Notes under the pieces: model-generated
What the model was told of the DNA's origin: nothing
Databases searched by the model: none
Seen by the model: only the letters and a program-made list of their open reading frames with translations
Translations under genes and position numbers: made by a program
Shown: one piece after another, positions 1 through 8,052 of the stretch
Numbering within the stretch: position 1 is the stretch's first letter
Layout: every line of letters begins with the position of its first letter
Assembly (NCBI RefSeq): GCF_002844395.1
Contig: NZ_CP025197.1
Location: forward strand, 620,001-684,000
Origin: Acetivibrio saccincola
GTDB lineage: Bacteria > Bacillota > Clostridia > Acetivibrionales > Acetivibrionaceae
Direction of reading: 5' to 3'
DNA length: 64,000 nt

Positions 1-296
1 CCTGCCATGAAAACCACCTGATAGAGAAGCTGGCAGACAGGGCTATTGTTATATCTAACAAAACCATACACAGCAGCAGGGAATATACAACCAAAGTTAT
101 TCAGTTTAAATGTGAAGATGATCCTATATTATTGAATACATTAGACAGGATGGACGGGGTTATTAAAAGTGATGTACTAAAAGACCAGGTTCATGTTTAT
201 GTAAAAGCACAGTATAGCAACGAGTTATTGAAAAAATTGCTGGACAGGGACTGCTATATTATATCTGTAAACAGTGTTATGGAATATACCGATTGA
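1..296 (+). CDS. ABC transporter ATP-binding protein, C-terminal part (5' end outside window)
   Basis: Codons starting at position 3 stay open to the TGA at 294-296. The peptide starts CHENHLIEKLADRAIVISNK, which resembles the segment after the H-loop in ABC ATPases, where the enzyme is followed by a DRAIVISNG-like strand. A short mixed regulatory tail of about 75 residues follows. The Walker motifs lie outside the window, so the family call rests on this tail and on the membrane protein that follows 28 bases later. Together they look like a two-gene ABC exporter. The substrate cannot be inferred. Confidence 0.6.
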   Translation, partial: CHENHLIEKLADRAIVISNKTIHSSREYTTKVIQFKCEDDPILLNTLDRMDGVIKSDVLKDQVHVYVKAQYSNELLKKLLDRDCYIISVNSVMEYTD

Positions 297-324
297 TGTT
301 TGTGAAGGAAAGGGATTTTTGAAT

Positions 325-1032
325 ATGATTAAGCAGCTTTTGTTTTATAATTTCCGGTATTTTAGCAGATCACATAAATTTATTGTGCCATTGGTGATTT
401 ACCTGGCAGCATTTGCAGTTTTGTATGCCACAAAGCCTCTTGAGGTAATGAATACATATGGAATGACAGCAATGCTCACTTTTATAATTGCTGTATTGGT
501 AGCTTATAGCTTTATGGAAATTGAAGATCCGGTACAGCAGCAAATTGTTTTATTAAGTCTTAGAAATGATAATCTTTATTATTTTTCAAAAGTATTTTTT
601 GTCTGGATTATTGTTTCTATAATGAGTTTTATACTTGTGCTTTATCCGGCTATATTTGGCTTCTTTAATAGTAGTATAAATTTTGGGTACATAATAGTTG
701 CTTTAATAGGTCATCTTCTATTAGGATTTTTGGGAATTTGTGTTTCTGTTTTATTTAACTCAAGATTATTTAAAAACAGGCAGTTTGCGGTTTTGATGCT
801 GATAATTATTGTGCTGGTTTCTGTTGTGCAAAAGGCGATAATATTAAAAAGCCCTGCTACTAAATGGGTGCTTTATATTTTGCCGCCCGTTTCCCTTGTT
901 GTTGACAGGATAACTAATTTTGCGGGGTCAAAAGATATGGTGCCTTTATTTCTTGCCTTTGGAATTTCCATAGTATATTCTTTTGGACTTTTGGTTGCAT
1001 TTATAAAGTTAATGAAAACAAAGGTTTTTTAG
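325..1032 (+). CDS. ABC-2-type membrane subunit, probable partner of the upstream ATPase
   Basis: A 235-residue, very hydrophobic protein with about six predicted membrane spans. It opens with MIKQLLFYNFRYFSR, the cytoplasmic amphipathic lead typical of small exporter permeases. I chose ATG 325 because AGGAAAGG lies about 11 bases upstream at 306-313. An in-frame GTG at 274 is possible, but it would overlap the preceding ATPase gene and has no clear ribosome site. The family is judged from topology and gene context; no signature residues are visible. Confidence 0.6.
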   Translation: MIKQLLFYNFRYFSRSHKFIVPLVIYLAAFAVLYATKPLEVMNTYGMTAMLTFIIAVLVAYSFMEIEDPVQQQIVLLSLRNDNLYYFSKVFFVWIIVSIMSFILVLYPAIFGFFNSSINFGYIIVALIGHLLLGFLGICVSVLFNSRLFKNRQFAVLMLIIIVLVSVVQKAIILKSPATKWVLYILPPVSLVVDRITNFAGSKDMVPLFLAFGISIVYSFGLLVAFIKLMKTKVF

Positions 1033-1377
1033 CTATTGGTCATTTAGTTATTATTTTGTATTTTAACTGTAATTTAGCTATAGTCCGATCATAGTCCAGC
1101 CATAGTCCAGTCATAACCTGATTATAATCAAGCATATGTCTTTTAAATAAAACATATTAAAAGACAATTAATAATGCATAGTTTTTTATTAAGACATAAT
1201 TTAAATTACCGTTTATATCCCCTTAAAGTGCATTCACGTCTTACATTGCCGTGTCAATAAGTTTCAAATCTGATAATTTAAAAAATGAAATGAAGACGGA
1301 TTATACAAGAGTATGAGGAATTAATACGTCAAAAAATAAAGAAATGTAATGATAAATTAAATTATTTAAAAAATTAC
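1033..1377. other. Intergenic region between the ABC operon and rplM
   Basis: No convincing gene. It contains a short run of 11-bp imperfect repeats (1080-1133). A stretch at about 1285-1420 is open in one frame, with the peptide IIQEYEELIRQKIKKCNDKL, but has no start codon. It could be the helical tail of a decayed gene. The region ends at the rplM promoter. Confidence 0.5.
1080..1133. repeat. Five imperfect 11-bp tandem units
   Basis: Units ATAGTCCGATC, ATAGTCCAGCC, ATAGTCCAGTC, ATAACCTGATT and ATAATCAAGC follow one another with no gap. The first three differ at only two or three positions and the last two are more diverged. The period is close to one helical turn. They lie 50 bases past the stop of the ABC membrane gene and about 245 bases before the rplM -35 box. 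Confidence 0.6.
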
Positions 1378-1406
1378 TTGACACACTCCAAGCCCTGTAT
1401 TAAAAT
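1378..1406 (+). promoter_or_regulatory. Promoter of rplM-rpsI
   Basis: TTGACA at 1378-1383 and TAAAAT at 1401-1406, spaced by exactly 17 bases: a near-consensus housekeeping promoter. It leaves a leader of about 80 bases before the rplM start, the place where a ribosomal-protein leader would lie in Firmicutes. I could not fold a convincing leader by eye. Confidence 0.75.
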
Positions 1407-1495
1407 ATTTAGGTATGATTAATTGGTTCTATTTGATTTGAACTGATATAAAATTTTCTATAAATATGGTTTCGGTTAAGGAGGTAAGAGGTTTC

Positions 1496-1930
1496 ATGAA
1501 AACTTTTATGGCTAAGCCCAACGAAGTTAAGAGGAAGTGGTACGTTGTTGATGCTGAAGGTAAAGTACTAGGAAGGCTGGCTAGTGAAGTGGCAAAAATT
1601 CTAAGAGGAAAGCATAAGCCAGAATACACTCCACATGTTGATACAGGAGACCATGTGATAATATTAAATGCAGAAAAAGTTATTCTCACTGGTAAGAAGC
1701 TGGATCAGAAACTTTACAGAAGGCACTCCATGTATCCGGGTGGATTAAAAGAGGTTAAGTACAGACACTTTATGGCTAAAAATCCTGAAAAAGCTATTGA
1801 AATAGCTGTAAAGAGAATGCTTCCTAAAAACAGCCTCGGCAGGGCAATGTTCAGGAAGCTCAAGGTTTACAGAGGCTCAGAACATCCACACCAAGCACAA
1901 AAACCTGAAGTATTAGAAATAAATATTTAA
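1496..1930 (+). CDS. rplM: 50S ribosomal protein L13
   Basis: The 144-residue product [20 protein letters not shown]... has all the L13 landmarks: [16 protein letters not shown] near the N terminus, [18 protein letters not shown] in the middle, and [18 protein letters not shown] near the C terminus. It binds 23S rRNA early in large-subunit assembly. ATG 1496 is chosen over an in-frame upstream ATG (1466) because AAGGAGG sits at 1479-1485, ideally spaced, and family members start at MKTFMAK. It is followed after 27 bases by rpsI, the standard L13-S9 operon. Confidence 0.98.
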   Translation: MKTFMAKPNEVKRKWYVVDAEGKVLGRLASEVAKILRGKHKPEYTPHVDTGDHVIILNAEKVILTGKKLDQKLYRRHSMYPGGLKEVKYRHFMAKNPEKAIEIAVKRMLPKNSLGRAMFRKLKVYRGSEHPHQAQKPEVLEINI

Positions 1931-1957
1931 TTTTGGAAGGGAGGTATAGTTTTTTCT

Positions 1958-2350
1958 ATGTCAAAAGTACAGTATTATGGTACCGGAAGAAGAAAAAAAT
2001 CAGTAGCGAGAGTTAGGCTCGTTCCAGGAAATGGAAAGATTCTTATAAATGACAGAACCCTTGATGACTATTTTGGACTGGAAACATTAAAAGTTATAGT
2101 CAGACAACCTTTACTGCTTACAGATACATTAAGCAAATTTGATGTTCTTTGTAAAGTAAGCGGTGGAGGATTTACAGGTCAGGCAGGTGCTATAAGGCAC
2201 GGAATCGCAAGGGCTTTATTAAAGGTGGACGAAGAATTAAGACCAGCATTGAAAAAAGCCGGTTATCTGACAAGAGACCCAAGAATGAAAGAAAGAAAGA
2301 AATACGGTCTCAAAAAAGCGAGAAGAGCTCCACAGTTCTCAAAGAGATAA
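1958..2350 (+). CDS. rpsI: 30S ribosomal protein S9
   Basis: The 130-residue protein starts [20 protein letters not shown] and ends [12 protein letters not shown], the diagnostic S9 termini. The C-terminal arginine of S9 reaches the P-site tRNA anticodon. A GGGAGG site lies upstream, and the gene shares the rplM promoter. Its stop codon is only about 5 bases from the left edge of the proposed Tn7-like island, so its 3' end would be the attachment gene. The coding sequence itself is intact. Confidence 0.98.
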   Translation: MSKVQYYGTGRRKKSVARVRLVPGNGKILINDRTLDDYFGLETLKVIVRQPLLLTDTLSKFDVLCKVSGGGFTGQAGAIRHGIARALLKVDEELRPALKKAGYLTRDPRMKERKKYGLKKARRAPQFSKR

Positions 2351-2410
2351 TTGGTTGTTTCATTACACACGAGTTTGTTTACAATTACAAAGTTTGCTTA
2401 TGGCAAGCGC

Positions 2411-2449
2411 CAACCGTCAGGGGGGAGAATTCCCTTTGGCGGTTTTTTT
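2411..2449 (+). terminator. Rho-independent terminator after rpsI
   Basis: A stem of AACCGTCAGGG paired with CCCTTTGGCGGTT, followed by a run of seven T. It lies about 60 bases after the rpsI stop and could end the rplM-rpsI transcript. The same hairpin, nearly identical, follows each TGTTT-type end copy at 28610-28652, 31104-31142 and (diverged) 31585-31620, so it travels with the repeat. Confidence 0.75.
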
Positions 2450-2491
2450 GTGTTCAAAAATAGATATAGAAATAAATAAAAATATGCTAAA

Positions 2492-2580
2492 CGGACGCAG
2501 TTTTCATCCCTCGTAAGCCTGTATAATTCGTATGTGTAGGTGGTTTCGATATTTCCTCCCGTAGGTTATACCCTGCGTAT
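2492..2580. repeat. Conserved 89-bp block, copy 1 (possible structured RNA or protein-binding site)
   Basis: This block differs from 31183-31271 at a single position, while the sequence just outside both copies diverges. Its ends can pair (ACGCAG with CTGCGT), as can inner segments (GTATAA at 2521 with TTATAC at about 2566). No open frame explains the conservation. It lies between the outward-facing end repeats and the inner GAGCAAACT repeats. Confidence 0.5.
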
Positions 2581-2996
2581 GAATACTCATTACCTTCCAA
2601 GAGCAAACTTTGTCATTCTTCACTGCTCACGAGCAAACTCGCTTGTCATTTTCTCATTTTTTATATCTTTTTTTATATTTTTTAAGGTAATAAAACCCGC
2701 GAGCAAACTTTGTCTCTCAAAGTAACTTATGGGCGAGAAGCATTGCAACCACTCGCTTACCAGACGAGCAAACTTTGTCACTCCGTGAGCAAACTTATTT
2801 GTAACTGAACATAGTAATAAATAAAAAATGGCACAAAAATAAGGGTAAATTTCAGAAAAAATTTTATAGTAAGCAAACGCTAATATTCAGCCGTTTAATA
2901 AGTTTTCTATATAAAATAAAGCATTATCCCTGTTGAAAATCCCAGTATACTACGTTAACATCACATCCAAGAAGTATGAAAGAAAGGAAGGTTTAT

Positions 2997-3833
2997 ATGG
3001 CCAAAAGAGATACTTCTTGGACTATGGCAAAGTATAAAAGATTCCTGTCTGAAAACCGTGGTGCAGGTCAATTAGCCTCCTATAAGCCCTGGTTATCCAT
3101 ACAAGACTTCCCGTCAAAAGGCAGGGTTTCACGTATAAAAGGCTGGAAGACAAACAGAATACATCATTTCTTTTCAGATATTCAAACCAGATGTTTTTAT
3201 ATGTTTGAATGGGATGATGAAATAGTAGATATTAGAGAACATTATCCACTTTTAGATTTAGTAGAGGTGGTAAAAGACAATAAAGACCTTAAGCAAGAGT
3301 TTTTTATTAATAAAGAGCCTCCATATATACTAACAACTACATTTCTACTAACTTTACGAAATCACAAATATATTGCAAGGACAGTAAAATCATCGAGTGA
3401 GTTAGGGAAAAAGTCGGTGCTAGAAAGACTGGAAATAGAAAGAAGATATTGGGCAGCAAAACAAATTGATTTTGGCATAATTACCCAAAAAGAAATACCT
3501 ACTAAAATGGTAAAAAACATAGAGTGGATACACTCAAGTTTGTATACCTATGAAGAAAGAGGCTTAACAGAAAATTCATTAGAGAATTATTGCAACATTC
3601 TAATTGATAAATTTAGAGATAATAAACATTCAATCAGAAAAATAACTTCTGACTTTGATAAAGAAAATAATGTATCAGATGGAACAGGCTTATTCATTTT
3701 TAAATACCTTCTAGCATCTAAACATATTTACATTGATATGAATGAATTGCGTATTCCGGATTATCCGGACGGCAGTTCCGGAAACATCCGGACATTAAAC
3801 CGGACTATCCGGACACCTTGTCATTTAATTTGA
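2997..3833 (+). pseudogene. tnsA: TnsA-like transposon endonuclease, 3' end replaced by IS21 sequence
   Basis: The first ~250 residues follow TnsA of Tn7-like elements: FEWDDEIVDIREHYPLLD, IARTVKSSSEL, then LEIERRYWAAKQIDFGIIT and NIEWIHSSLYTYEE. TnsA cuts the 5' strands during cut-and-paste transposition. Numbering from the ATG at 2997 (GGAAGG site just upstream), the residues aligned with the catalytic triad E63, D114 and K132 of Tn7 TnsA are Gln63, Thr115 and Lys131. Both metal-binding acids are therefore gone. The last ~25 codons (TCCGG-rich) are the end of an IS21 element. No tnsB, tnsC or tnsD remains nearby. The gene is probably non-functional. Confidence 0.75.
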
Positions 3834-3877
3834 TTTTATAAAAAAGCTGTACTTAATGCAATTCTTTTCGCATTTTG

Positions 3878-4126
3878 TTAAAGTTTATACTGATACCCCT
3901 CAAGTATTTTATTTAAAAGATTAGCCCTCTTTTTACCTATACGGTTTAACACGGTAGGGTTCAACTCCTGAGCATTAAAAAGCATTTCCGGGTAGCTATT
4001 TGCGTAGTGTAAAACTAGCTTTTTCAGTTCTTCAAGCCCTATTTTCCTAGATAGGTAAGCATCACAAGCAGATTTTATTTCTCCAGCAAGCATTTTAACT
4101 GTAGTTGGATACAATAGAAACGCCAT
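3878..4126 (-). CDS. Small IS21-associated protein of unknown function
   Basis: An 82-residue protein starting MAFLLYPTTVKMLAGEIKSA. The start at 4126 is supported by AGTAGGTG just upstream. It ends NRIGKKRANLLNKILEGYQY, a basic helical tail. It lies inside the IS21 end repeats, downstream of istB and on the same strand, so it is cargo of the element. I do not recognise a domain. The helical, basic character could suit a nucleic-acid-binding accessory factor, but that is only a guess. Confidence 0.6.
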   Translation of the reverse strand: MAFLLYPTTVKMLAGEIKSACDAYLSRKIGLEELKKLVLHYANSYPEMLFNAQELNPTVLNRIGKKRANLLNKILEGYQYKL

Positions 4127-4222
4127 TTTGCACCTACTTTCCGTACGATTTTCGTATTTTTGCACCCATTTTTGTACCGTAATTGTACCTCAAATTCTTC
4201 CTGTTTGCAATATCTTTTATTA

Positions 4223-4981
4223 TTAATCACTATGTTCTGCTTCTCTAATCATCTTTTCAGCCATTACCTCCCGCATAGACTTCTTTGAGTCCAGAGCAAG
4301 GATATATGCATTATGAACTATCCTGTCCATAATTGCATCTGCTATTGTAGGGTCAGGAAACAAATCATACCAATGAGTATGAGGAATCTGTCCGGAAAGA
4401 ATCGTAGAAGCTTTATTGTATCTGCTTTCTGCAACTTCAAGTATATCCCTGCTTTCTTCTAATGTGTATGATTTTAATCCTATATCATCTAAAATCAAAA
4501 GCTTTACATTTTGAAGCTGGTTCATAAACTTGCTATATATATTTTCATTTTTCGCATCTTGTATTTCAAGTAAGAGTTCCGGAATACGGTAGTATTTAAC
4601 GGTATAACCATGACGGCAAGCACTGTTACCCAATGCACATGCTAAAAATGTTTTTCCGCTTCCGGTTTTTCCTGTAATCACTATATTTAATTTCTGAATA
4701 ATGTAGGTACAGGTAGAAAGAGTTTGCAGAGTCTTTTTATCAATCTTCCGGTCCGAAGTATAGTCTATATCCTCAATGCATGCATTAATACTAAAAGATG
4801 CTTTATGTATATATCTTTTGATTCTTGAGTTTTTTCTTGACTCCCATTCTTTTTCAACCATAATACCGAGCCTCTCCTCGAAAGACAACTCTCTTAAAGC
4901 CGGATCTGAATCACTCAGTAGTTGAGCCATAACTTTAAGTTTCATATCTCTTAATTTTTCTATAGTTGGGTTAATTAACAT
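4223..4981 (-). CDS. istB: IS21 transposition helper ATPase IstB
   Basis: A 252-residue AAA+ protein with Walker A GKTGSGKTFLA and Walker B LLILDDIG, the IstB layout. IstB loads on target DNA and activates the IstA transposase. ATG 4981 is chosen because AGGAGGTGG lies directly upstream, inside the end of istA. The two genes overlap by 11 bases, typical of translational coupling in this family. All motifs appear intact. Confidence 0.92.
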   Translation of the reverse strand: MLINPTIEKLRDMKLKVMAQLLSDSDPALRELSFEERLGIMVEKEWESRKNSRIKRYIHKASFSINACIEDIDYTSDRKIDKKTLQTLSTCTYIIQKLNIVITGKTGSGKTFLACALGNSACRHGYTVKYYRIPELLLEIQDAKNENIYSKFMNQLQNVKLLILDDIGLKSYTLEESRDILEVAESRYNKASTILSGQIPHTHWYDLFPDPTIADAIMDRIVHNAYILALDSKKSMREVMAEKMIREAEHSD

Positions 4982-6509
4982 ATATACCACCTCCTGAGTA
5001 AGCACTGCTTCCTCTTACATTTTCATGATGAATAATTGTATCAGCCTGCTTCTTTGAGGAATTGTTAATAACTTGCTTAAGGATAATATTAAAATATTTG
5101 AATGAGAAAACATTTTTATCTATAGCCTCTTTACTGGCAGTTTCCATTATTTCGGCTGAATGACTTTTAGCAAGCCTCATAATACCCATACAAGCGCGAT
5201 AACCCTGAACAGGATAATCACTGTTTTCAAGAATCTTTTTGATTAATTCCCGGGTATTAGGACCGGTTTTTTCTGCCCACGATAGAAAACGTTCAGAATT
5301 CCATGCATAAATTGCTTTATGCTCTTCGGGCATATGTTCCTCTAATGTTCTGTACCGATTAAATTTGTCATAATTCCTGGTGTGTACCGCTATCCTCTCG
5401 TTTCCTATATATACTTCTATAGTTTTTGAAGATGCCCTAACCCAACATTTGTGATTTGCATAGGAGTAATGAACACTGTAGAAAAACCCTTTATATTCAA
5501 CATGATAATTAAATGCAACTCTTGTTTCCACCCAGTCGCAATACTCATATTTTGTTGCCGGCAATGGCTGCAGACAAGGTTTATCTATTTTTTCAAAAGC
5601 CGTCTTCCTGTTGCCCTCCATTTTCTGAAATGGTCTGTTGATAAACTTTTCTAGCTCTTCTGAAATTGCTTGATTTATTTCATATATGCTAAAAAACTGT
5701 CTATTTCTAAGTGCTGCCATTATTCTTCTCGAAACATTACCTACCATGTTTTCATCTGAAGCTTTATCTTTTGGTTTACCTGCTCTGGCAGGTACAATGG
5801 TCGTTCTATAGTGTAAGGCCATTTCTTTGTAGTTTCTGTTTATTAAAGGTTCTACACGGTCTGGTTTGATAACTGCAGTCTTTGTATTATCCGGTATTGT
5901 TATTTTAGGAACCCCACCATAGTACTCATATGCCCTTACATGAGCATCAATCCAACTTTCAATTTTGGTATCACTGTAAGCATAAACAAAGGGATAGTGA
6001 CTTGCAGGAAGTACAGAAACAAAAATGTATGCAGGCTTTAATTCACCTGTATTAATATCTACATAGGACAGGGTATCACCAGCCCAGTCAACCTCCATTT
6101 CTTCACCGGCTTTGTGGTGTTTGTGTAGGGATATTTTATTCAGCTTCTTGAAATTCCTATACCTCTCACAGAATTGAGTATACATGATTCCATCCGGATG
6201 CTTTTCCTTATATTCTTCCCACAAAAGCATCAAAGTCACATTCTTTTTCTTCATTTCATAGAAAACATATTCCATATCAGGCTCTGGAACGGATTTTCTA
6301 GTGTTCGTAGGTGGGTATAGCATGGACATTAACTGTTTATCACTAAGTTCGATTGGCCATGTTATATTTGCCTTTTCTGCTCTTTTAAGCACCTCTGATA
6401 CTGTTGTTTTGCCACAATTGCAAGCTTGGCCAATTTCTCTTAGGGATAATCCTATTTCGTATTTAAGCCTTAAAATTTCTCTTGCTTTTATCATATCTAG
6501 CCTCCTCAT
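4971..6509 (-). CDS. istA: IS21 transposase IstA
   Basis: About 512 residues from the ATG at 6509, which has AAAGGGGG upstream. The N terminus is a helix-turn-helix (GLSLREIGQACNCGKTTVSE). The integrase-fold core shows EVDWAGD with the first Asp, TIPDNTKTAV with the second, and the acidic DEN segment after KDKAS with the catalytic Glu. The C-terminal part has the usual beta-rich region. Full length and intact, so with IstB this element may still move. Confidence 0.92.
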   Translation of the reverse strand: MRRLDMIKAREILRLKYEIGLSLREIGQACNCGKTTVSEVLKRAEKANITWPIELSDKQLMSMLYPPTNTRKSVPEPDMEYVFYEMKKKNVTLMLLWEEYKEKHPDGIMYTQFCERYRNFKKLNKISLHKHHKAGEEMEVDWAGDTLSYVDINTGELKPAYIFVSVLPASHYPFVYAYSDTKIESWIDAHVRAYEYYGGVPKITIPDNTKTAVIKPDRVEPLINRNYKEMALHYRTTIVPARAGKPKDKASDENMVGNVSRRIMAALRNRQFFSIYEINQAISEELEKFINRPFQKMEGNRKTAFEKIDKPCLQPLPATKYEYCDWVETRVAFNYHVEYKGFFYSVHYSYANHKCWVRASSKTIEVYIGNERIAVHTRNYDKFNRYRTLEEHMPEEHKAIYAWNSERFLSWAEKTGPNTRELIKKILENSDYPVQGYRACMGIMRLAKSHSAEIMETASKEAIDKNVFSFKYFNIILKQVINNSSKKQADTIIHHENVRGSSAYSGGGIYVN

Positions 6510-6804
6510 CGATTGGCCCCCTTTAATCATTCTGATTAAAGAGTACCTATATTTTAGTAAATCGACAAGGTGTCCGGATGTGCCGTTACGCTGTCCGGAT
6601 AATTCCGAAATGCTGTCCGCATGTTGTCGGAATCAGTGTCCGGATGTGCCCGAAATATGCAAAGGAGAAAAAATTGAATAAAAGAGATAAAAAATCTAAT
6701 CTCTTTTTAATCGCAATATTTCAAGTTTTATAAGGGGAGGATTTTATATTAAAGAATTAACTCACAATTAATTCTGGTTTTTCAATGCATTTATGATTAA
6801 ATAG

Positions 6805-6813
6805 TGATATAAT
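6805..6813 (+). promoter_or_regulatory. Extended -10 promoter for the BREX operon
   Basis: TGATATAAT (TG, one base, TATAAT) lies 46 bases before the brxA start. No good -35 is visible at 17 bp, as expected for an extended -10 promoter. It sits in the ~200 bases between the IS21 end and brxA, so the IS insertion did not remove it. No inverted-repeat operator is obvious. Confidence 0.55.
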
Positions 6814-6858
6814 GTTTATATAAAAAATGGCCATGAAAAAGAGGTGATATGGTAAAAT

Positions 6859-7455
6859 ATGTTAGAATATAAGTCAACAATTAAGGCAAGATCGTATCTT
6901 TATTTAGAATTGAAAAAGGCTGCAAGCCTTTATTTACAAGGGTTTTCTATAGATGATATAAGACAAAAAGCATTAGTAGAAAATATATTTTCATTAAATT
7001 CAGAGAACAGAATTAAGGAAATTGCTTCAACCGTTTCGGAAAGACTAGAAGCCTTGGATGAAATGTTACTTGATAAATTGGTAAATGGAAATCTTGAAAC
7101 AAGCAAACAGATAGCCCTATATGCTATTTTGAAAACAGACAGGCTTTTTTTTGAGTTTATGCAGGAGGTATATAGAGAGAAATACCTTATAAGAGATTAT
7201 TTAATTACAGATAAGGATTTTGCTATTTTCTTTCAAAGAAAAGCAGAACAAAATCAAAAAGTGGCAGAGTGGAAAGATTATACCTTTTATAAATTAAAGC
7301 AGGTTTACAAAAGAATCTTAACTGAAGCCGGATTTGTAAAGAAGAATAAAAAAGATGTTGAAATAACCAGACCCTTAATGGAGCAAGAATTAATAGATCA
7401 TTTAAATGCAAAAGGTGATGGCATATACCTGCAGGCCATGTTAGGAGGGATATAA
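6859..7455 (+). CDS. brxA: BREX protein BrxA (DUF1819 family)
   Basis: A 198-residue protein, first in the six-gene cluster. The N terminus KSTIKARSYLYLELKKAASL and the central ALYAILKTDRLFFEFMQEVY match the BrxA family, a small helical DNA-binding protein needed for type I BREX. A GAGGTGAT site at about 6840 serves the start. It runs directly into brxB; the TAA is followed within a few bases by ATG. Length is normal and the frame is intact. Confidence 0.9.
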   Translation: MLEYKSTIKARSYLYLELKKAASLYLQGFSIDDIRQKALVENIFSLNSENRIKEIASTVSERLEALDEMLLDKLVNGNLETSKQIALYAILKTDRLFFEFMQEVYREKYLIRDYLITDKDFAIFFQRKAEQNQKVAEWKDYTFYKLKQVYKRILTEAGFVKKNKKDVEITRPLMEQELIDHLNAKGDGIYLQAMLGGI

Positions 7456-8037
7456 ATGAAGACCATTTATGAAAGGCTTGATGAAATTCTACCTATTATT
7501 ACAGATAAAAGATTTAGGGAGAACAAAGGATTAGGCAATGAAATAGGCTACTATATTTTTGATTATGATCCTGAGGATGAAATCATTGTTAGAGAACATA
7601 TAAAGTTCTTAAAGCAGAAAATAAATAATGATGGAATGGATTTTTCTATTAGAGAAATTGACCTTTATGAAATAATGATTGAAATATTAGCGGAAAAGGG
7701 ATATTTGAAAAAAGTCTTTGAAATGGAGAAGAAAAAAGGTACAGATGCAATCCTTAAGCCTATAAAGAATACTTTAAGACTCACCCAGAAAAATGATTTA
7801 GTTGTAGAGTATATCAGAGAAAGAGTACAGGAAAATGATATTGTTTTCTTAACAGGTGTGGGGAAAATATGGCCAATTATCCGATCTCACACTATTTTAA
7901 ATGTTCTACATTCTGTAATAGATCATGTACCTTTAATCATGTTTTATCCTGGAACTTATTCAGGACAAGATTTAAACCTATTTGATAAAATTTCTGACCA
8001 AAACTACTATAGGGCTTTTAAACTGGTGGAAAGATAA
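7456..8037 (+). CDS. brxB: BREX protein BrxB (DUF1788 family)
   Basis: A 193-residue protein. The C-terminal half, VFLTGVGKIWPIIRSHTILN followed by PLIMFYPGTYSGQDLNLF, is the conserved core of the DUF1788 family. BrxB is required for type I BREX. Its biochemical role is not settled, but it is thought to take part in the multi-protein BREX complex. It starts at 7456, immediately after brxA, with AGGAGGG upstream. Sixteen bases separate it from brxC. Confidence 0.92.
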   Translation: MKTIYERLDEILPIITDKRFRENKGLGNEIGYYIFDYDPEDEIIVREHIKFLKQKINNDGMDFSIREIDLYEIMIEILAEKGYLKKVFEMEKKKGTDAILKPIKNTLRLTQKNDLVVEYIRERVQENDIVFLTGVGKIWPIIRSHTILNVLHSVIDHVPLIMFYPGTYSGQDLNLFDKISDQNYYRAFKLVER

Positions 8038-8052
8038 GGAGGATATTTAACT

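Larger units (their letters stand above)
2355..2812. repeat. Left-end block of the proposed Tn7-like island (TnsB-site-like repeats)
   Basis: Starting with TGTTTCATTACA at 2356, two units of RTTACA-N4-6-AGTTTG lie at 2362 and 2384 (22-bp spacing). Units in the opposite orientation, GAGCAAACT, start at 2601, 2631, 2701, 2766 and 2787; the last two are 21 bp apart and end in ACA at about 2811. The same layout recurs at 31049-31523. Regular ~21-22 bp repeats with TGT/ACA ends match the architecture of Tn7-family transposon ends, where TnsB binds. The match is to architecture, not to a known sequence. Confidence 0.6.
3757..6660 (-). mobile_element. IS21-family insertion sequence (istA, istB plus a small passenger gene)
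   Basis: Both ends carry repeated ATCCGGAC motifs spaced about 20 bp apart. The inner ends match as inverted repeats: ATCCGGACACCTTGTC at about 3809-3825 against its complement at 6564-6579. Multiple end repeats are normal for IS21. Between them lie istA, istB and a small third gene, all on the minus strand. The element interrupts the tnsA-like gene on the left. The exact outer edges are uncertain by a few bases, and I see no clear target duplication. Confidence 0.8.

Noticed and set aside
1413-1495. Ribosomal-protein L13 autoregulatory leader
   Set aside because: The location fits, but I could not find a convincing stem by eye; a covariance-model search would decide.
2540-2725. Short open frame in the left end block
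   Set aside because: It overlaps the conserved 89-bp block and the GAGCAAACT repeats, has no ribosome site, and its sequence is repeat-derived.
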